A stretch of 64,000 bases of DNA. It comes from Hexactinellida sp. DTS-2022 (lineage: Eukaryota > Porifera > Hexactinellida). The stretch is taken from assembly GCA_028753945.1 (NCBI GenBank), contig JAPNXP010000010.1, forward strand, positions 5,459,042-5,523,041. Reading direction: 5' to 3'. Under the pieces are notes generated by a model, which saw only the letters and a program-made list of their open reading frames with translations, was not told the origin of the DNA and did not search any database. Position numbers and translations under genes: made by a program. The first letter of the stretch is position 1. Each line of letters opens with the position of its first letter. This document shows, one piece after another, positions 54,038-63,648 of the stretch.

Positions 54038-54196
54038 CAGTCGAAATCGGGGTTTTTTGCCCCCCAAATGCATGGAAAAAGAGGCAAAAAACCCCGTATT
54101 AACATTATACAGTGCTATGAGGTTATGAAGAAGCAAGGAGGCAAAATAACCCGGAGAGGCAAAAAAACCCGTGGCAAAAATCCCCGATTTCGACTG
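54038..54196. mobile_element. MITE family D
   Basis: Ends CAGTCGAAATCGGGGTTTTT and CCCCGATTTCGACTG; interior repeats AGGCAAAAAACCCC in both directions. Confidence 0.85.
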
Positions 54197-54265
54197 TAAT
54201 AAGTTAGCAGTTTTCTAGAGTTTATATTTGAACAATTTCCTATATAAATACCTTGATTGTAGTTA

Positions 54266-54437
54266 CAGTTGAACCTCGTTAGTACGAACACAGTCAATAC
54301 CAATTTCCGGTTAGTGCGAACAAATTTTGGGCCCTTCAAAGAAGTTTCAATACAAATGATATTGGTTAATACGAATTTCGGGTAAGGCGAACAAATTTTG
54401 ACGGTCCCTTGGTGTTCATACTAACGAGGTTCTACTG
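54266..54437. mobile_element. MITE family B
   Basis: Ends CAGTTGAACCTCGTTAGTAC and ACTAACGAGGTTCTACTG, TA-flanked, 172 bp. Confidence 0.88.
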
Positions 54438-54679
54438 TATATTGACCGCTATAAGCATCCCTCGATTTACTCTCCGTTGTTGGCTAAAAATAATATTCGC
54501 CTCATTGGAGAGTTGGTGAAATTACTGAACAGCAATTGAATCTTGGTTTTTTCGTTAAAAAATATCTAAGACCAAGTATATTGATGAAACCCGTCGAATT
54601 ATATTCGCCTTATCTTAATTTCGAATTATTGGCCCCACTAAGTATTTAGAAGTTCTTTTTAAGAGCACCGAAACAAGTA

Positions 54680-54999
54680 CAAATTTCAGGGGACGTAAAA
54701 CGCATTCTCCTTATACGGAATTCGTAAATATTATCAATATCATTTGTATTGAAAGCTTTGAAAGGGATAATATCATATACAGTCAACTCCTCTTAATAGA
54801 GCCACCGGTTAATAGATTTCCGCTTAATCGGGTCAAAATTTACAGGATTTATAGGACAGGAATTACATTTTGGCTTAAAATATTTCTCCGCATTATCGGG
54901 TCAAAGTAACCTGGTCCCGAGGTGACTCTATTAAGCGGAGTCGACTGTATATCATATCATAGAAATAGTGTTCATATTCATACTAACGAGGTTCTACTA
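54680..54999. mobile_element. MITE B remnant with a nested MITE A, directly upstream of SMC2
   Basis: Family B right end (ACTAACGAGGTTCTACTA) stops at about 54999. At 54780-54946 a complete family A element (CAGTCAACTCCTCTTAATAG ... GCGGAGTCGACTG) splits it at a TA. The B right end lies about 36 bp before the SMC2 ATG. Confidence 0.82.
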
Positions 55000-55035
55000 T
55001 ACGTAATTGCTTATTCACTGTACATTAGCTATACA

Positions 55036-58000
55036 ATGTATATCAAAGATATAATCATAGACGGATTCAAGTCTTACGCTAAGAGAACACAGGTGGGAGA
55101 ATTCGATCCTGAATTCACTGCAATAACAGGACTGAATGGTAGCGGTAAGTCTAACATACTGGACGCTATATGCTTTGTGCTTGGTATTACAAACTTAGGA
55201 CAAGTGCGAGCTAGCAGTCTACAAGACTTAGTCTACAAAAGCGGGCAAACTGGCATCACTAAGGCAACCGTAACAATAACATTTGATAACACAGATAAAG
55301 CACAGAGTCCTATGGGGTACCATTGGAAAGATAGCATAACTGTTACCAGACAAGTTGTCATAGGAGGTCGTAACAAATACCTCATAGACGGAGTACAAGC
55401 CACACCAGGGCGAATCCATGATTTGTTCACTTCAGTTCAACTCAATATACACAATCCACACTTTCTGATTATGCAGGGACGCATAACTAAAGTACTGAAC
55501 ATGAAACCACCTGAGATCCTATCTCTCCTGGAGGAGGCTGCTGGCACTAGAATGTGGGAGAATAAGAAGTGTACTGCTCAGCGTACGATTGACAAGAAGA
55601 ACCAAAGGCTGGAAGAGATAAACGATGTGCTTGAGACTGAAATAAACCCAACACTCACACGACTGCATTCAGAGAGAGCTGCGTATCTCTCCTATCAGAG
55701 ATGCACTTCTCAGCTGGAACAGTTGACACGTCTACAACTAGCTAAAGACTTTCTACACACAGAATCCATATTAGAGAATTCTAATACTGCGATAGAAGAG
55801 TGCGCGAGTGAAAGAGAGAACATTAAATTGGTTATAGGTGAGTCCCAACAGAAGATAATCAGTACTCAAGGCAAAATGGTTGAAGCGAGAGAAAACATTG
55901 GACAGGAGACTCAGAATGAACTGAGAGAGCTACAGAGTATGCTTGATAAGGAAGGGAAAATTCACGCGAAACAGGAATCGCTTCTGCAGAGTATAGATGA
56001 AGATATCGAGATGGAGAGAAAGAAAATACAGCGACTGTTGAAATCTGCGCTGGAAGATAAACAAATTCTCGAGTCTAGACAAGGAGAAGTCGGTAGCTAC
56101 GAACAAACGTTTAATCGTTTGAAACAGAACGTGACCGACGCTCATACGGGTCTAGAAAAGGCCCAGGCCCAGTACCAAGCTGTTTCTACAGGTAACTTCT
56201 CTTCTCTCCAGGAAGGAGAGGGATCTCAGAGCTTACAACAACAACTGATGGCTTGTTCCACAGCTATTTCTGAGGCAAAGACTGATCTACAGCAAGCAGA
56301 GATGAGATTCAAACAAGCCACGGTAGAAATGAAGCAAGCGGAGATTCAGTGTAAGGAAGGACAGGCTGAGTATGATATGGAGAAATCCCAGTTGGAAAGT
56401 TCTGAGAAGATTTCTAATTCAATCGAAGGTAAGTTAGAACATATAACGTTCAAGCCAGAGCAATATGAGAGTATTATGGAAGAGCGTATCGCTTTAGGAA
56501 ATGCGTTAACACAACTGAGAGGTGAAGCTAATAAGCTTAAAATGGAGAATCCTTTCCTTAACAAACTACAGTTCAATTATAAAAGAACCGCAGGGCTTAA
56601 CGAACAGACCGTTAAAGGTGTAGTCGCTAGGAAATTGGTTGTTAAGGACGCTAGTTTCTACACCGCATTGGAATGTGCGGCTGGTGGGAAACTCTACAGT
56701 ATAATAGTAGACACAGAGGATACTGGGAAAAAGCTGTTGAAAAGCGGGTTGGAATACAGAGTCACATTAGTTCCATTGAATAAAATAGAAGCGAGGGAAA
56801 TTCCAAAAGATAAACTGCAACGTATAAAAGCGTCAACAAACAATCAAGCTTGGGAGGCACTTTCTCTAATTGAATATCCGTCTGAATTACACGCTGCAAT
56901 GGTATATGCGTTTGGTAACATTGTTGTATGTCGCGATAATGAACTGGCTTCTAAGGTAACCTTTGGGTTCGGTGTAACCACGGTTACACTAGATGGCAAT
57001 AAGTATGAGCCAGCTGGCATTGTGCATGGTGGATCGCCAGACAGCAAACAGATTTTCTTAAAACTATCCAAACTCGATAAAGCCATCACAGATATCGAAG
57101 GCTTGGATGCTCAACTGAAAGGTGTGACTAATAAAATAACACAAATGGAGCGAGATAAAGTGCAATACGATAAGTTGTATCAAGAATTAGAAATCCAACA
57201 GCACGAATCTAGGAATTTAAAGACTAGGCTTCTACAGAGCTATGTGGGACAGAAAGTGCAGCTTTTTGAGAAACTTAAAGAAGAGGTTGCATCTGAAAAA
57301 GTTAAGATTTCTAAATCAAAAGAAACACTTGAATTAAAACATGTTTTGAAGTCGGATTTAGAAATGAAAATCTCTAACATAGACCAATACCGTGAAGAGG
57401 AAGTTAAGCGTGTACAGGATCAGTTACAAGCGTGTAAGCAAACTGTGCAGTCAACAGAAACCGCGCTGAGAGAGAAAGAAGGGTCTATGCAGTCTGTATT
57501 GGCCGAAGCTGAAGGCTTAAGGAATAGCATTCAACAGTACGAAACCGAAATGGAGCAAAGGAATGCTACACTTGAGACTAAGCAAAGTACGCAGGCTAAA
57601 GAGAGAGAAATCGAACAGGAAATACAGAATAAAGTTAGTGCACTGAGTGAACAGGTAGAAATGAAAAAGAACGAACTGAAATCCTCTTGTCATGAACTGA
57701 GAATGATGGAAGATAAGATTCAAAAGTTAGAGGAGAAAAAACAAACTCTAATTTTACAAGAAAAATCAGCTGAGCATAAGTTAGCTAAACTAAAGAAAGA
57801 TATGAAAGATGCCAGCTCTCTTGTCGACCAAATGCTACAGAAATACAATTGGATTGCTTCGGAAAAGCAATACTTTGGAGTGCCGAATTCCGCGTTTGAT
57901 TTCTCCATAATGAAAGATGAAGCTTTGAGATCTAAGATAAGTTCTCTCACTGGAGAGAAAGAGAAATTGAGTAACAGTGTTAACATGCGAGCAATGACAA

Positions 58001-58557
58001 TGTTGGGACAGGCAGAAGAGAAGTATACAGAGTTAATGAGGAAGAAAGTGATCGTAGAAAATGACAAATGTAAAATAGCTAATCTCATCAGTGAATTAGA
58101 TGCTAAAAAGAACGAAGCTTTAGACAAGGCTTGGCATCAAGTTAACAAAGATTTCCAATCGATATTCACTACATTATTGCCTGGCGCAACTGCAAAACTC
58201 GAGCCACCAGAAGGAGCTAGCTTCTTAGAAGGATTAGAGTTTAGAATTGCGTTTGGTGGAATGTGGAAAGAAAGTCTTTCAGAGCTCTCAGGTGGACAAC
58301 GGTCTTTAATCGCTCTATCGCTTATCCTATCGCTTCTCCTATTCAAACCAGCTCCTCTGTACATACTCGATGAAATTGATGCCGCATTAGATCTCTCACA
58401 CACACAAAATATCGGTTTAATGTTACAGACTCACTTCAAAGGATCACAGTTCATCGTGGTATCACTGAAAGAAGGGATGTTTAATAACGCAAATATACTA
58501 TTCAAGACTAAGTTTGTAGAGGGAGTATCAACTGTTACTCGTCATCAACAGAAGTAG
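55036..58557 (+). CDS. SMC2: Structural maintenance of chromosomes protein 2 (condensin)
   Basis: 1173 residues in one exon (human 1197). SMC2 pairs with SMC4 in condensin I and II and drives chromosome compaction as an ATPase. From the ATG at 55036: MYIKDIIIDGFKSYA opens the head; Walker A GLNGSGKSN at 32-40; long coiled coil; hinge at about 515-640 (GVVARKLVVKD, ALECAAGGKLYSIIVD); second coiled coil; ABC signature LSGGQRSL near 1085; Walker B and D-loop YILDEIDAALD near 1110. The upstream in-frame codons derive from the MITE and are not coding. An uninterrupted 3.5-kb frame is striking for an animal SMC gene, though other genes here are also intronless. SMC1 exon 1 starts 800 bp downstream on the same strand. 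Confidence 0.97.
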   Translation: MYIKDIIIDGFKSYAKRTQVGEFDPEFTAITGLNGSGKSNILDAICFVLGITNLGQVRASSLQDLVYKSGQTGITKATVTITFDNTDKAQSPMGYHWKDSITVTRQVVIGGRNKYLIDGVQATPGRIHDLFTSVQLNIHNPHFLIMQGRITKVLNMKPPEILSLLEEAAGTRMWENKKCTAQRTIDKKNQRLEEINDVLETEINPTLTRLHSERAAYLSYQRCTSQLEQLTRLQLAKDFLHTESILENSNTAIEECASERENIKLVIGESQQKIISTQGKMVEARENIGQETQNELRELQSMLDKEGKIHAKQESLLQSIDEDIEMERKKIQRLLKSALEDKQILESRQGEVGSYEQTFNRLKQNVTDAHTGLEKAQAQYQAVSTGNFSSLQEGEGSQSLQQQLMACSTAISEAKTDLQQAEMRFKQATVEMKQAEIQCKEGQAEYDMEKSQLESSEKISNSIEGKLEHITFKPEQYESIMEERIALGNALTQLRGEANKLKMENPFLNKLQFNYKRTAGLNEQTVKGVVARKLVVKDASFYTALECAAGGKLYSIIVDTEDTGKKLLKSGLEYRVTLVPLNKIEAREIPKDKLQRIKASTNNQAWEALSLIEYPSELHAAMVYAFGNIVVCRDNELASKVTFGFGVTTVTLDGNKYEPAGIVHGGSPDSKQIFLKLSKLDKAITDIEGLDAQLKGVTNKITQMERDKVQYDKLYQELEIQQHESRNLKTRLLQSYVGQKVQLFEKLKEEVASEKVKISKSKETLELKHVLKSDLEMKISNIDQYREEEVKRVQDQLQACKQTVQSTETALREKEGSMQSVLAEAEGLRNSIQQYETEMEQRNATLETKQSTQAKEREIEQEIQNKVSALSEQVEMKKNELKSSCHELRMMEDKIQKLEEKKQTLILQEKSAEHKLAKLKKDMKDASSLVDQMLQKYNWIASEKQYFGVPNSAFDFSIMKDEALRSKISSLTGEKEKLSNSVNMRAMTMLGQAEEKYTELMRKKVIVENDKCKIANLISELDAKKNEALDKAWHQVNKDFQSIFTTLLPGATAKLEPPEGASFLEGLEFRIAFGGMWKESLSELSGGQRSLIALSLILSLLLFKPAPLYILDEIDAALDLSHTQNIGLMLQTHFKGSQFIVVSLKEGMFNNANILFKTKFVEGVSTVTRHQQK

Positions 58558-58886
58558 TTAGTGCAACTTATAAGCAAGTTTAATACACGGACTTATATCA
58601 ATTATAATATAGATAATATTGGTCTTTTGTTTGTCATCATTGTAAACAAGAATTCTTTCCATACATGAAAGTATCTAGGGTAGATAGAGATATCGACCCC
58701 AAAAAATAATGTAATTTCCATAGATTGAACTGGTTCAACACTGTTAATATTTTAATATAAACTATTGATGATTTTAAGTTAGCACAAATTTGCTTCTTAA
58801 AAAGGAAAATTACAGTTATAGGTATTTAAACTACTTCAAAATCACTTGAAATTAACGAAATATTACGATTTGGAATTTCTTCATAC

Positions 58887-59118
58887 ACCGTATTTCCCCG
58901 CCGGATCAATAAAAATGGCATTTGTATGATATAATTAATACTCATTACTTGATAACTGAAGTGTGATTACATTAGGCAATACGTATCAGTATGTTTACTG
59001 TCGTTGAGAACCATTAAAATCCACCTAATTATTATTTTCTGGATATCTCTCAAAATAAATTAGGGGTAATTAGGCCCACGAAAATAATAAGCATGGCGCT
59101 TATTCGGGGAAATATGGT
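58887..59118. mobile_element. MITE family K
   Basis: CCGTATTTCCCCGCCGG at the left and GGCGCTTATTCGGGGAAATA at the right; interior TGGCATTTGTATGAT shared with the other copies. Confidence 0.75.
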
Positions 59119-59185
59119 ACTATTATTTTTTGGTTAACCAAATCACAAAATATATTTTGAAGAACAAGTCTATCTTTATTCATTA

Positions 59186-59325
59186 CAGTGTATGCCGGTT
59201 ATAAGAACATCGTCGGGAACTGCATATATTGTTCTTATAACTGACATAATTATATAGGGTCTATGGCAACCGTTTTCCAGTAAATGTTCTTATATCAAGC
59301 ATGTTCTTATATCCGGCATCTACTG
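59186..59325. mobile_element. MITE family E, directly upstream of SMC1
   Basis: Ends CAGTGTATGCCGGTTATAAG and ATATCCGGCATCTACTG, TA-flanked; it stops 32 bp before the SMC1 ATG. Confidence 0.85.
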
Positions 59326-59357
59326 TATTATAATTTATACAATATTAGCTAGGTGCA

Positions 59358-59466
59358 ATGGGCTTTTTAGTCCAGCTCGAGTTAGAAAACTTCAAATCTT
59401 ACAGAGGGAGACAGATAATTGGACCTTTCAAGAGGTTCACAGCTATTATAGGACCAAATGGTGTAG
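59358..59466 (+). CDS. SMC1A: SMC1 (cohesin) first exon
   Basis: The ATG at 59358 opens [20 protein letters not shown] and continues [16 protein letters not shown], the unmistakable SMC1 N-terminus up to Walker A. A strong donor GTAAGT follows at 59467, so the Lys-Ser of Walker A would come from exon 2. A second GTAAGT lies four bases further. I find no continuation in the remaining 4.5 kb, which carries two minus-strand genes. Either intron 1 exceeds 4.5 kb and contains them, or this exon is an orphan left by a rearrangement. One residue, Val where human has Ser in GPNGSGK, is in a tolerant position. SMC1 with SMC3 forms the cohesin ring. Confidence 0.85.
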
Positions 59467-59721
59467 GTAAGTAAGTATCTATATTATTCTAACTGGATTT
59501 GTTTGTTTGTTTGTATATTTGGATGGTATTAAAGAGATAGGGGAATAGAAACCGCATCATATGGAGACTTCCAATTAAACAAAATAATCTTTAATTATTA
59601 GCAGTTATCTATTAACATAGAAATATAACATTTATTGTCACACTCACTAATTTAAATCATATTAAGCAACTGTGTAAAAATCCTACCATTGTTGGGAGTA
59701 AATAATCAGCGAATTATAAAG

Positions 59722-60993
59722 TTAAAAGAATTGCAGACAAGCAGTATCCTTCTGACACACAACTACAATCCGTCCTGTGTTGTCTAGCACTATTCCCCAG
59801 GGGTTATTGAACTCCCCAATACCCTGACCATTCTTCCCAATCCTGTGTATCTCTTCTCCCTCCTGATTGAATACACACACACAGTGATTACTCCAGTCAC
59901 TCATAATGATGTTGTATTCTCTGTCTATGTCGAAACAGTATGGACAGCTTGTTTGCTTACCATTGCCACGAGTTATCAGTCTGTTGGTTAGAACGTGATT
60001 TGTATCGAACACAAACATACACGGATCACTCATATCTAGCACCAATACTCTGTCTCGTGTAACCTTAATATCACGTGGATAGTTAAACACACCTATTCCT
60101 AGCATGGAATGGAACTTGAGATCCTCTGTGAAGATTTGGACTCTGTTATTGCTACAATCACAGACATAGACATCGTTAGTTCTATCAGAGACAGCCAGAC
60201 CGGTTGGACAGTTGAACTGAGCTTCTCCACTCCCTTTGCTACCAACACTCTTGATTAGTTTGCCTTCTAGCTCGTACATACTAATACAATGACCATTGTA
60301 TTGTGTAACTAGCACGCTATTATGAGTTATACAGATACCCACTGGATTATTCATCTTCTCACTGAACATGAAGAGATAGTCTCCGTTACAGGTAAATACC
60401 TGTACTCGATGGTTGCCCTCATCCGCTATGTAAATGTGTCCAGTCTTGTAATGCACTGCTATACGTTTGGGATTATACAATTCTCCAGGAGCTTTCTGTT
60501 CGCTAGACTTCTTGCAGCAGTAGGCAGTAGGCAGCCGTTTAGCCTTGTAGTCCGGTACAACAGGCTTCACTTGGGGAGAGAAGGTGCGGGTGGGAGATAC
60601 GTTAGTCTGACCGTTAAGCTTAATACTCCCTAGCTGTTCAATGTCAGTCTCGAATAGACTGTCCCACTCGAACTCAATGCTACCGTCTATATCAGCTGTT
60701 AGCTCTTCGATTTTTCTTTCGATTGAAGTGTAAAAATCTTCTCTTATGTCGGTGACCTTGTTCGATTTCAAAATGCTTGAGCTGAGTGATTTGATTTGAT
60801 TTAGAGATTCCACTGAATCTCGTATTTCTTTAGTTTTCCTATAAAATTCGTTTTCGATTTCATCAACTCGAGACACGAGTACATTCTCTCTTTTACAAAG
60901 AGCTTCATGCGTCCTAGTAAAGCTCTCTTGGATCCTCTTTCGAGTCTCTTTTATTTGATTTGCGAAGTTTGCATTGACTTGTCCACTTGCCAT
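59722..60993 (-). CDS. Intronless coiled-coil NHL protein B
   Basis: 423 residues, same length as NHL A (14662-15933). Coiled coil at 1-100 (FANQIKETRKRIQESF), linker with FEWDSLFETD, then six NHL blades. From the stop codon back to about base 60705 the DNA is about 96% identical to NHL A, and upstream of that the genes diverge at once. Blade-specific replacements relative to A include DLSNN/DEGNH, NYPYG/NCPTG, FNQP/FNYP, SDFGN/SDWSN and FYSPW/FNNPW. No RING or B-box. The gene has no introns and sits between SMC1 exon 1 and RAB28. I infer a secreted-free, intracellular binding protein, since no signal peptide is seen; the ligand is unknown. Confidence 0.85.
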   Translation of the reverse strand: MASGQVNANFANQIKETRKRIQESFTRTHEALCKRENVLVSRVDEIENEFYRKTKEIRDSVESLNQIKSLSSSILKSNKVTDIREDFYTSIERKIEELTADIDGSIEFEWDSLFETDIEQLGSIKLNGQTNVSPTRTFSPQVKPVVPDYKAKRLPTAYCCKKSSEQKAPGELYNPKRIAVHYKTGHIYIADEGNHRVQVFTCNGDYLFMFSEKMNNPVGICITHNSVLVTQYNGHCISMYELEGKLIKSVGSKGSGEAQFNCPTGLAVSDRTNDVYVCDCSNNRVQIFTEDLKFHSMLGIGVFNYPRDIKVTRDRVLVLDMSDPCMFVFDTNHVLTNRLITRGNGKQTSCPYCFDIDREYNIIMSDWSNHCVCVFNQEGEEIHRIGKNGQGIGEFNNPWGIVLDNTGRIVVVCQKDTACLQFF

Positions 60994-61386
60994 TGTTATA
61001 CGTTTATTTGATCTAGATTCAAATACAGTTTATATACTATGTATGTAATTGGAGCTATATCTAGACTCTAGAGTATAGGTACACAGTGTAATTTAATATC
61101 TAATAGCTAATTATAGTCAAAAGTTCTTATGATGGAAACTTGGTTGAAATAATAAGTGACTAAGCCAAGGTACAAACTACTTCATGATTCAAGTACTGAC
61201 AGAATACTTGGATTAGGAAGTACTTCGTGAGATGGGAGGTGAAACCTGACCAACTTTTGGTAAGATTAGTGCTGTAAGTTTGCACACCTGCACTATTTGC
61301 TTCAGTTAGTACAGTTGTACGGTTTAAACCTGACCATTAAATGTGACTGCACTGCCCTGCTTTGGCTTTGTAATACTTTTTAAATA

Positions 61387-62352
61387 GTAGGGTCAAAATC
61401 TAAGATTCCGTGACCAACAACCTTCGGCATGTTAAGTTTTATGCCTGATTCTGATACTTTAGGTATATCTCGCGATTTAAGCTCGTATGCCGGTCTCGAA
61501 AATTTGGACAAACTTTTTTGTAGCTCCGGCAATCATTTTGAAAAATTAAGGCCCCTCTCTGAACATTCCATAAATTGAGATTAGAGTGTTTTTGAACAGT
61601 ATACAATAACTGTCAATAAGTACTAGCCGCACTGAAAATTTCAACTAAATCGGGACTATACTTTTTATGTAATAGCCTTTTGAAGATTCCTACGTCATTT
61701 GTCACCATGGGAGGTCCATTCTTAAAAAGTTTTTTTAAGGGATTTGACTATACAAAAATTAAAAAATCCAGTCAATTGACGTCAAAATTGTGATAATTAT
61801 ATATATAAAGTGGGCGAATAAAACGATTATGGGTCAATTTTTTTTGCTTCGTCACCCCCATGTGATGTGAGATCCCCAGAAGAGTCAAAGTGCTAAGTTT
61901 AGGTCTATTACCGAGATTTACATGGAGACATACTACATAGCGAGTTAAAAGGTTATTGCATGTATATAGGATAAGATATGCTTCAAATCCCTTAAAAAAA
62001 ACTTTTTAAGAATGGACCTCCCATGGTGACAAATGACGTAGGAATCTTCAAAAGGTTATTACATTAAAAGTATAGTCCCGATTTAGTTGAAATTTTCAGT
62101 GCAGCTAGTACTTATTGTGTACTGTTCAAAAACACTCTAATCTCAATTTATGAAATGTTCAGAGAGGGCCTTAATTTTTCAAAATGCTTGCCGGTGGCCC
62201 TTTTGAATTTGTCGCAATAAAAAAGTTCGCCCAAATTTTCGAGACCGGCATGGGAGCCTAAATCGCGAGATATTCCCTAAAGTATCAGAATCAGGCATAA
62301 AACTTAACATGCCGAAGGTTGTTGGTCACGGAATCTTAGATTTTGACCCTAC
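61387..62352. mobile_element. Long palindromic foldback element, copy 2
   Basis: Ends GTAGGGTCAAAATCTAAG and complement, 966 bp, uninterrupted counterpart of 12959-14215. Arms share CCTTCGGCATGTTAAG, CTCGCGATTTAAGC and related words; centre near 61850. Lies 394 bp upstream of the NHL B start. Confidence 0.82.
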
Positions 62353-62366
62353 AAAAACCAAGTATC

Positions 62367-62442
62367 AAAAAATACGAAATAAATTTTATGTAGACCATCT
62401 ATAAAAATAGATGGTCTACATAAATTTATTTCATATTTTTTT
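62367..62442. repeat. Near-perfect 76-bp hairpin
   Basis: TTATGTAGACCATCTAT pairs with ATAGATGGTCTACATAA around a short A-rich loop, and pairing continues outward through AAATAAA-type sequence with one bulge and one mismatch; stem about 33 bp. It begins 15 bp after the palindromic element. Confidence 0.75.
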
Positions 62443-62638
62443 ATAAGGTTGTAAGGTTAATTATGTGCTAATTTGTAGTATAATAGGATAAACGTACTTA
62501 TTTCCCCTTCTACTTACAATAATTCCAGGCATCTTTTCAATAGTTTTTTAATTTTTGATAAAAGTGATACAAAATGCAATGGATTGGTTTACACTAAATG
62601 TATTTAGATGTATGTAGTTAGTTAGGATAGCCAGTTAG

Positions 62639-63648
62639 TTACTGTAATGAACAAGCTACACTCGATGTGTGTCCTTGAGTGGATATCCTTGGTCTGTCCA
62701 TTAACATTGGTTCTTGCACCATAACAGCTTTCACTACTCCTTTCCATTCTTCAATTTCAGATTTGGAAGGGTTTATCTGAAGTGCTAGAGAGGATAACCA
62801 TTTGAAACAGTATTCTACTTGGTCGTTAGTTTTCGCGGAAATACGACAACTTTCTAGACTGTTGTCTCTCGCGAATTTTAGATGTTTCTCTTTCGGAATA
62901 TTTGCTTTATAATCTAAATCTATTTTATTTGCAACTAGAGCCACTATAGGATAACTTTTGACCTTTGTATTTTCACCGAAAGCTTTCTTCACTTCGCTAA
63001 GCCAATCCTTGATATTCGCAAATGTATTATAGTTAGTGACATCATAAACCAATAGCACTATGTCACTTCCCTGCAAGTATGTTTGTAGCATTGATCCTCC
63101 TATGCTCTGACCACCTATGTCCCATACGTGTAGCGTTACGTGTGTGTTGCTGTTGCCTAACTCGAATTGCTGAAGAAAGAAATCTATTCCTATCGTTTGC
63201 TCGTATTTTACACCGTAAGTGCTGTGAGAGAATCTATGGTAATTATTAGTGAGTAAAATTATTCACACAACTTGTATGAGCAAGTAGTATTTAGGTTCGA
63301 AAATTAAATTTTATATTCCATCCTAGTCTAACATATAAACCTTTGGGGTGAAAAATATGCAAACTTTGTTAAATATTTTCTTCCTAAAAGTAATAACCTA
63401 TAATTTGTTTCTTCTTAGCAAATCAAATCTAATCAAGCTACTTATCTAATATCTAGACCCGTGACCTAGACCCTATAATTCTTATTACTGTGTCAGTTAA
63501 TAAATTATTACAAATAACTACCTAGGTTTTACCTGCGAGCTAGTGAAGTTTTGCCAGTTGTACCGTCGCCTAAAATAACTGCTTTTAGTCTGTAAAGCTG
63601 ATCTGAATCTTCAATTCTGTCACTGAAGTGAGGATTTATAGAAGCCAT
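62639..63648 (-). CDS. RAB28: Small GTPase RAB28, two exons
   Basis: Exons 63648-63533 and 63233-62639 join in frame (phase 2) to 236 residues (human 220-221). RAB28 acts at the cilium and in shedding of membrane from photoreceptors and ciliated neurons. Seen: P-loop GDGTTGKTS in exon 1, switch I region KYEQTIGIDFF, WDIGGQSIGG (the RAB28-typical form of WDTAGQE), NKIDL, and SAKT. The C-terminus CSLQ is a CAAX box predicted for farnesylation, as in human RAB28 (CAVQ), unlike the double-Cys tail of most Rabs. The 299-bp intron has GT-AG borders. With PIBF1 and CFAP161 it is the third cilium-related gene here, though dispersed. Confidence 0.94.

Noticed and set aside
60322-60633. 103-codon plus-strand frame, also found at 15376-15573
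   Set aside because: Antisense shadow of the NHL genes; conserved only because the genes are nearly identical there.
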